A DNA stretch of 64,000 bases from contig NC_063021.1 of NCBI RefSeq assembly GCF_020509005.1, forward strand, positions 3,596,001 through 3,660,000. The letters run 5' to 3'. The position numbers were made by a program, and so were the translations under genes. Shown here in pieces: positions 58,900 to 64,000 of this stretch. Under the pieces are notes generated by a model. The model searched no databases and was not told where the DNA came from. It worked only from the letters and a program-made list of their open reading frames with translations. Position 1 is the stretch's first letter; each line of letters begins with the position of its first letter. This stretch comes from Fulvia fulva. Its lineage: Eukaryota; Ascomycota; Dothideomycetes; Mycosphaerellales; Mycosphaerellaceae.

Positions 58900-59407
58900 A
58901 TACTTGAAACCCCCCCTTATTAACTACTAAAATATAGACGACCAACTACCCTAGTAAGTAAGGGCGCGCCTAGTAACCTTAAGATAGCTTACGCGTAGGT
59001 ATATATACTTATCGGTCCGCGGGCCGTAAAGTATATATAGTGATCTTGAAAAAAAGATAATAAATCTGAAATTTTCAGATTCCCGTATCTTCGCCTTATA
59101 GAGAGATTCCTCGTAAATCCTAGCTTCCTACTAAGGTCGCCTCCTAACTATATATATCTTAGTAGTACCCCTATATACCCCTACTACGTAATTAACCGTT
59201 AAAGGTTAACGAGATTTGACGCGCAAATTTTAGGGTCTAAAGGGAGCCCTTAGCTCGTTAATAGTACCTAGACCTCGCGCCCGCTAACTAATCCGACTAG
59301 TAGCTTAGCGCCCGTATATAACTCTCGCGCCCTCCGCGCCTCCCTTAGATAGAATATCTATTCGACTTATACCTTACCCGACTACGTACTTATACCTACT
59401 TATAACA
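58900..59407 (-). repeat. G0 5' LTR and leader (boundary inside uncertain)
   Basis: Minus strand starts TGTTATAAG at 59407, where LINE L3 coding ends, and has a TATA-like GTTATATACGG near 59320. The partner LTR is outside the window, so the inner LTR edge and primer-binding site are not defined. No gene seen in this stretch. Confidence 0.5.
59063..59081. repeat. 19-nt perfect palindrome
   Basis: AATCTGAAATTTTCAGATT, arms of nine around a central T. It lies in the G0 LTR/leader and retains CpA and TpG in an otherwise depleted region. Function unknown. Confidence 0.5.
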
Positions 59408-59769
59408 AGTAGACGAACTTTATTACCTACCGGGGGATACCTTTCTATTATAGGATATATATTAGCCTTTAGTATAAGACGTTATCGAAGGCTCCTACGA
59501 TATCGAGGGATAGTAAGGACGCCGCTCGGTTCCTACCGTAGTACTAGAGGGTCTAAATTTGCTCCGTAATTAGCTCTATTACTATTAGTATCGATCGCTA
59601 GCTTCTTCTCCCTATCTATATTACTAGGAGTACGTAGTTATCCTCGGCTAGCTACGTAAGTCTCTAGGCTACTATCTTCTCTAGGACCTTCCCTATCGTA
59701 TTTAGAAGTACGATTAGCCTATACTATTAAGAATATATAGGCCGTAGGTCAAGTATATAGGTGTAGGTA
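59408..59769 (-). pseudogene. LINE L3 fragment: reverse transcriptase core
   Basis: The minus strand reads YRLIVLLNTIGKVLEKIVAQ near 59700, LTQLAEDNYVLLV, SILIVIELITEQI, then AASLLSLDIVGAFDNV near 59500 and GIPRQVIKFVY, ending at the G0 LTR. This is the LINE RT block around the first catalytic Asp. It is diverged from L1/L2, so it is another family. It is cut on the left by G0 and on the right by C3. Confidence 0.8.
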
Positions 59770-59958
59770 TGTTATATAACTAGATCACGTAACTAGGGTT
59801 TACTAGCCTATAGGCTAGTAAACATCCGGACACCTAGTATCTACCTATACTAATACTAGCGATACTATATATAGATATACGCTATCCTATTAGGTCCTTC
59901 TTCGTCTTTCGTATAATCCGTCGTCTTCTACTACTACGTAACTCGTACCTATTTAATA
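59770..59958 (+). repeat. C3 5' LTR
   Basis: TGTTATATAAC to TATTTAATA (from TTTAACA). The start is chosen from the TGTTA form and could lie 8 bp earlier at 59762. Confidence 0.6.
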
Positions 59959-59973
59959 GGTTATAAGCCCGAG
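59959..59973 (+). promoter_or_regulatory. C3 primer-binding site
   Basis: GGTTATAAGCCCGAG directly after the LTR. Same initiator tRNA-Met anticodon-arm complement as Copia A and B. Confidence 0.65.
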
Positions 59974-59999
59974 TTAGTAACTCGGTGTTTCACCCTCGT

Positions 60000-61480
60000 T
60001 AAAGTCGTATTAGAGTTATTCCTCTTTAGAACAAAAGGAAGGTAGACTAGAGGCCGTACCCGCCTTATATAGGAAGCTATAGCCGTGCTATAGGTATATA
60101 TAAGAAGTAAAAGAGCCTAGTAAGGCACTATTAGACTCCGAGTTAGAGAGCCTATACTAATACCTTAGACAAGTAGGCGAGCTTACTAAGAAGAGTCGCT
60201 CTCCGGACATCGCGTTCGTATCGACTAACCGTTTATTCTAAGTAAGCCGTAGTGTCTTAGAAACCCCCTCTACTAAGAGAGTTACGCTATAGTATCTTAG
60301 TACTAATATAATCCTTACCGACCGACTTTCCTCCTCTTCCCGGCGGATAGCTATCCTCTCCGCCATTAACCTCGCGTTCGGTTTATCCTATTTCGATCCG
60401 ATCCGATCGCGTACGACCGAATATATCCTTTTACCTAAGGGTAGCTAACCTGTCCCTTTAACTTATAAAAAATAGAGAACGAGACTAGGTTCTTAAGAAA
60501 GAGAGTAGCACCTGTTCTAATAAGAGAGAACTACGAAACATAGTTCAAGCTAATAAGAATACACCTAGTATTAAAGCAGGTTAACTAGGTCCTCGAAGAC
60601 ATTATTACGGACATTCCCGCTACAACCCTATCTATAGCGACACCCTCTATATTATCGGAGTTATCCCTTCCTTTAGATTAAGCGATAAGGAAGGCATCGT
60701 ATAGACCGCACAATATAACGGCCCTATATAAGATGTATATCTGTCTGTCGACAGATGATTAAGAGATAATATACGAGATCCGGTATACGAAGGAGTTATA
60801 GGAATAGGCTAAAGCTAAATATACGAGAAGACTTCTCGCTACTAGAAGAAGTTTGCTTTAGCAATACACTAATTTCGTAATGACAGAGGACTAGTTAATA
60901 GATAACGCCTAGTAGGAGCTTAGCTTAATTGTAAGGAGGGCTGTTTTAATCTCGCCTTAGTTCTAAGACATTAAGACTAAGGATAGAAAGATCTAGTAAC
61001 TCTTAGCAGCTCTACTAGACTCATTTGGCTCAATTCGCGATACAATTGATACCTAGGTAAATCTCTTACTACAAGACATTCTTACAATTCTTAGGGAGAA
61101 GCAAGAATCAATAATTTATTAAGGGATAGCTATATTCGCTAAGAAGGGTTTCTAGGGCAAGCTTACGTACTATCTCTACGATAGTGACCATTTTATAAGC
61201 AAGTGCCTATACCTTTCTATAGCTTAGTAGGCTATTAGGAATAAGGACAAACTAGCTAGGGTTACCTACCCTACTAAGAGATAACCGTCACCACCTCATA
61301 GGAGTTCATTATTACTAAACCTTTGTGATGTCCTTAAGGTAATAACGGACCTTATAAAGTAGATAAAGGAGAGCCGTAAGCTAAAGGCCTCCTCTAGTAA
61401 GCAGCCTATAAGGGCCTATACGACCTAGGAAGACGTATTAGACTCTGAGATACTATTAGAAGATGATGATGTTAATGAGG
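60000..61480 (+). pseudogene. gag: C3 gag
   Basis: RIP-degraded. Readable pieces include a helical region near 60540-61100 and a nucleocapsid knuckle near 61163-61205, YYLYDSDHFISKC, a CX2CX4HX4C form with the first two Cys read as Tyr. No intact frame. Confidence 0.68.
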
Positions 61481-61499
61481 TTGCCTATTCCACTATAGT

Positions 61500-62796
61500 A
61501 GCTAAAGGCAAGTACCCCTCGTCCGAGTAGTTACTTAACTCTTATGCTTCATTATATATAACTGACTAAGATTTACTATTTAGGACACTGAAGCCTCTTC
61601 AAAAGAGGAAGTGGATCAAAGTTAGGGGTGGCTATCTACAAGCTATACATGTGGGAAGTGTAGTAATAGGTGGTCCTTCTAGAAAGCAAATTGTCTTAGA
61701 AAATGTCTTGTTTGTCCCTAGCCTTAGAGTTAGTCTTGTTTCGTAGAATCAGTTCAGCCAACAGTTTGCTCTATAACCACCCAGTTTCACCCTAAAATCC
61801 TTGTCTAGTAAACCCGTTGTCTAGACCAAACTTCGAGGAGGAGTACCGTTTATCTACTCGATCTCGGAAATTCTTGAGCTATAGTATACTAGCATACTCT
61901 CTTAAGAACGTAACGGCACCGCTATAGCTAATACTAAGTCCGAAGATCAGTAGGAGCTATAGTATAGAAGATGTGCACACCTTGGCAAGGGACTGCTAAG
62001 AAACCTGTATAGAGTCACTAATAAGAAAGATCCCATTCCTGTTCCTTCTGAACACCAGAATTGTAAGGTCTGCTCCCTTGTAAACATGAGGAAGTTCAAA
62101 GGACCTGCCATAGAGAGGAAAGGGGAGAGGCTGGCCCTCATCTCCATTGATATCTATGGGCCTTTTTAGGGCGCAGTCTCTAGGCTAGGATACAAATATT
62201 GGCTTGAGATTGTAGACAACTTCTCTAGGAAGAAGTGGGTAATCCCTTTGAAGGCCAGGAGCGACGCTCCTGCAGCCCTACGGGATTGGAAGGTCCAGGC
62301 AGAACGGCAGTCAAGGTGCTTTCTGTCCGCGATCCGCAGTGATAGTACAAAGGAAATTCTCGCCTTGCTAAAAGAGTGGGAGAAGGAGTTTGGCACTCAG
62401 ATGGACACAACTGATGCCTACAACTCTCTTCAGAATGGACCTGTGGAAAGGTCAATTCAAGCCTCTAAGAACACAGTCCGAGCTATGCTTGAAGACTCTA
62501 GCATGCCAGTTGAGTTCTGGCCAGAAGCTTTGCAAGCACAGACTATGATCAGAAACAGACTGCCTAATGGTCCGATCATTGATAGTATTGCTCTTTCACC
62601 GGAAGAAGCCTTTACTGGCCAGGTACCATCAGTTGACCATCTCAGAGTCTGGGGATGCAAAGCAGTGGTCTATGTTGACCCAAGATCCCAACCTCAGGGC
62701 TTGAGAAAAGACAAATTGATGAATAGAGGAAAAGAAGCTGTTTTTGTGGGTTACAATGAGAACTCCACAAAGTAATAGCTATTCTGGGAGCCTGAC
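61500..62796 (+). pseudogene. pol: C3 pol, first part: protease and integrase
   Basis: Protease near 61535-61750: LNSYAS-ITDQDLLF (a DSxAS-type site, Asp now Asn) and IVLENVLFVPSLRVSLVS. Integrase from about 61965: zinc region with NCKVC near 62062, ALISIDIYGPF near 62138, IRSDS near 62330, and NSLQNGPVERSIQ near 62420-62460 with catalytic Glu present. Stops at 62167-62169 and 62773-62778 (TAA TAG, former Gln-Gln). The middle, 62248-62775, is open. The protease is in the RIP-saturated half and the integrase in the lightly mutated half. Confidence 0.85.
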
Positions 62797-64000
62797 ATGC
62801 GAGCTGTCAAGGCCCATAGCCAAGTTGACTGGTTTGAGAATGAGAAGGGGGGTGATATGGACCTTGGCATCACCTTCACTAACCAGTCAAACAAAGCGCC
62901 ACAGCGTAAATCTGTTGGGCGTCCAGTTCTTGGAAGCAGCCGCCTAGCAGAAATGTCACACCGCCGGGGTGACATTCCCAATTCATCACAACAGCCACCA
63001 CAACCTGCTAAGCCGCTGTTTGTACAACTTCCCCTACCTCCAAAAGACATTGGAGAGTACCAGAAGATCGGAGTTGAGGGGACTCTAGGTAAACAAAGCG
63101 AGGAAGAGATTGTTCAGGAGGAACAACCTCAACAGCCACCTCAAGTTGCAGGCAACAAGAGGTTAAGGGGGGATGAAGATGATAGCTCTGCTGAGCATGA
63201 AGCCAAACATCATAGAGCATTGATTGCTCAGATGTTTCATCTTGATCCAACTATGAGCTAGGTAGAGGAAATCCTGAATGATGTGGAGGAGCATGCATTT
63301 GCTGCTGTTAGGCAGGCCATAGCCTACCAGCAGGAAGTGCCAATCCCAAAGTCCTATAGAGAGGCAGTAGGAGACCCCAATTGGGGACACATGTGGAAAG
63401 AGGCAATCCAGAAAGAACTTATTGCCTTAGGAAGCAACAACACCTTGGATCCAGTTGTACCACCAAGGGGTGCAAACCTGGTTACATCTGAGTGGGTTTT
63501 TGATGTGAAAAGAATGATCAGTGGAGCCATTGAAAAGTTCAAGGCAAGACTGGTTTCAAGAGGGTTTTCACAGAAATATGGTGTTGACTTTGAAGAGACC
63601 TTTGCACCTACTGTTAGGCATGATACCCTTAGGGTCTTCATGGCTGTAGTATGTGAGAGAGATCTTGAGATGCACCAGGTGGATGTGAACAATGCTTTCA
63701 CCGAAAGCAGCCTTCTTGAAGACATCTACATGATCCTACCCCTAGGTGTTGAAATTCCACCAAATATGGTCTTCAAGGTCCTTAGAAGCCTGTATGGACA
63801 GCTCTGTGTTGCCAAGCTAGAACAGATTGGATCCACCTAGTCCCAGGTGGATCTATGCCTACTCATCCACAGAGGAAGAGATATCATGGTCCTCACCTAT
63901 ATGGATGACATCCCCATTGCAGCTCCAAAGCCGTCAGATGTTCAGTGGTTCAAGGCTGAATTTAGAAGAGTGTTCAAGATCAAAGATCTTAGGGAACCTA
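62797..64000 (+). pseudogene. pol: C3 pol, second part: linker and reverse transcriptase (cut by window end)
   Basis: A Gln/Pro-rich linker (62797-63258) is followed, after a TAG at 63259-63261, by the RT: EWVFDVKR, KFKARLVSRGFSQKYGVDF near 63540, ETFAPTVRHDTLRVFMA, QVDVNNAF near 63680, and YMDDIPIA near 63898-63921 (catalytic pair intact). A second TAG is at 63838-63840. Compared with Copia A, 27 bp are missing near 63795, removing the near-invariant LKQAxRxW block, so this RT is probably inactive even without the stops. Confidence 0.85.

Larger units (their letters stand above)
1..59407 (-). mobile_element. Gypsy G0: outer Ty3/Gypsy element, interrupted, left end outside window
   Basis: A Ty3/Gypsy LTR retrotransposon reading on the minus strand. 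Its gag lies at 57665-58890 and continues at 7735-9353 with a CCHC knuckle and protease. Reverse transcriptase, RNase H and the start of integrase lie at 1-2755. The gaps are LINE L1 (2766-7724) and Gypsy G1 (9359-57659). If G1 and one AAAGG copy are removed, the gag frame continues without a break across the joint. Everything is heavily RIP-mutated. The right boundary is placed at 59407, where minus-strand sequence starts TGTTATAAG and LINE L3 coding stops. The other LTR is outside the window, so the TSD cannot be confirmed. Confidence 0.85.
59770..64000 (+). mobile_element. Copia C3 (Ty1/Copia), runs off the right edge
   Basis: LTR at about 59770-59958, primer-binding site, gag, protease, integrase and RT up to the window end. 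Its coding sequence is related to Copia A/B, while the LTR differs. The 5' part (to about 61950) is RIP-saturated. From there on it is rich in CpA/TpG with only a handful of stops. Left TSD probably AGGTA (59765-59769), unconfirmed because the other end is outside. Confidence 0.88.

Noticed and set aside
59041..59090. Hairpin AATCTGAAATTTTCAGATT as a transcription terminator
   Set aside because: A rho-independent style terminator makes no sense in a fungal element, and there is no gene ending there. Recorded only as a palindrome.
1..64000. CRISPR arrays, tRNA or rRNA genes, centromeric satellite
   Set aside because: No regularly spaced short repeats, cloverleaf-like genes, rDNA or tandem satellites were seen. 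All larger repeats are explained by the named elements.

Overview
The window reads as transposable-element DNA from a filamentous ascomycete (Pezizomycotina). I find no host gene, tRNA, rRNA or CRISPR array. The organism call rests on the element types (Ty3/Gypsy with chromodomain-like tails, Ty1/Copia, Tad-like LINEs) and on the imprint of repeat-induced point mutation (RIP). CpA has become TpA, and TpG has become TpA, across most of the window. Gln codons became TAG/TAA, Trp became TAG, Cys and His became Tyr, Asp became Asn, and ATG became ATA. CpG is largely spared, so the fossils keep moderate GC and can still be read as protein if TAG/TAA is read as Gln or Trp.

Layout: one nest, resolved by matching target-site duplications (TSDs). 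(0) A LINE fragment L3 (59408-59769, minus) is the substrate. (1) Gypsy G0 (minus, left end outside the window, right end 59407) sits in L3. Copia C3 (plus, from about 59770 off the right edge) also sits in L3. (2) Inside G0 lie LINE L1 (2766-7724, minus) and Gypsy G1 (9359-57659, plus, TSD AAAGG). (3) Inside G1, in the linker between protease and reverse transcriptase, lie Copia A (12617-18235, plus, TSD TTACG) and Copia B (18259-54265, minus, TSD GTTAT), with 18 nt of G1 left between them. (4) Inside Copia B lie a head-to-tail pair of Gypsy G2 copies (G2a 18417-24695 and G2b 24701-30991, plus, with ATAAG before, between and after) and Gypsy G3 (34799-52617, minus). (5) Inside G3 lie LINE L2 (35910-40871, plus, 14-bp TSD) and a third G2 copy (G2c 41015-47305, plus, TSD CCTAC). 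Removing the insertions in this order rejoins reading frames in G0, G1 and G3.

Age order is visible. G2c is nearly free of RIP, with intact gag and pol and LTRs that differ at one site. G2a is nearly free of RIP but has two nonsense changes and two deletions. G2b is clearly mutated. The outer layers are saturated. C3 is saturated in its 5' part but almost clean from about 61950 rightward.

The items most worth a second look are the G2a/ATAAG/G2b tandem, a long antisense reading frame carried by G3 and split by two later insertions, the sharp RIP boundary inside C3, and G2c as a structurally complete, possibly active element whose chromodomain carries a TAG shared by all three copies.
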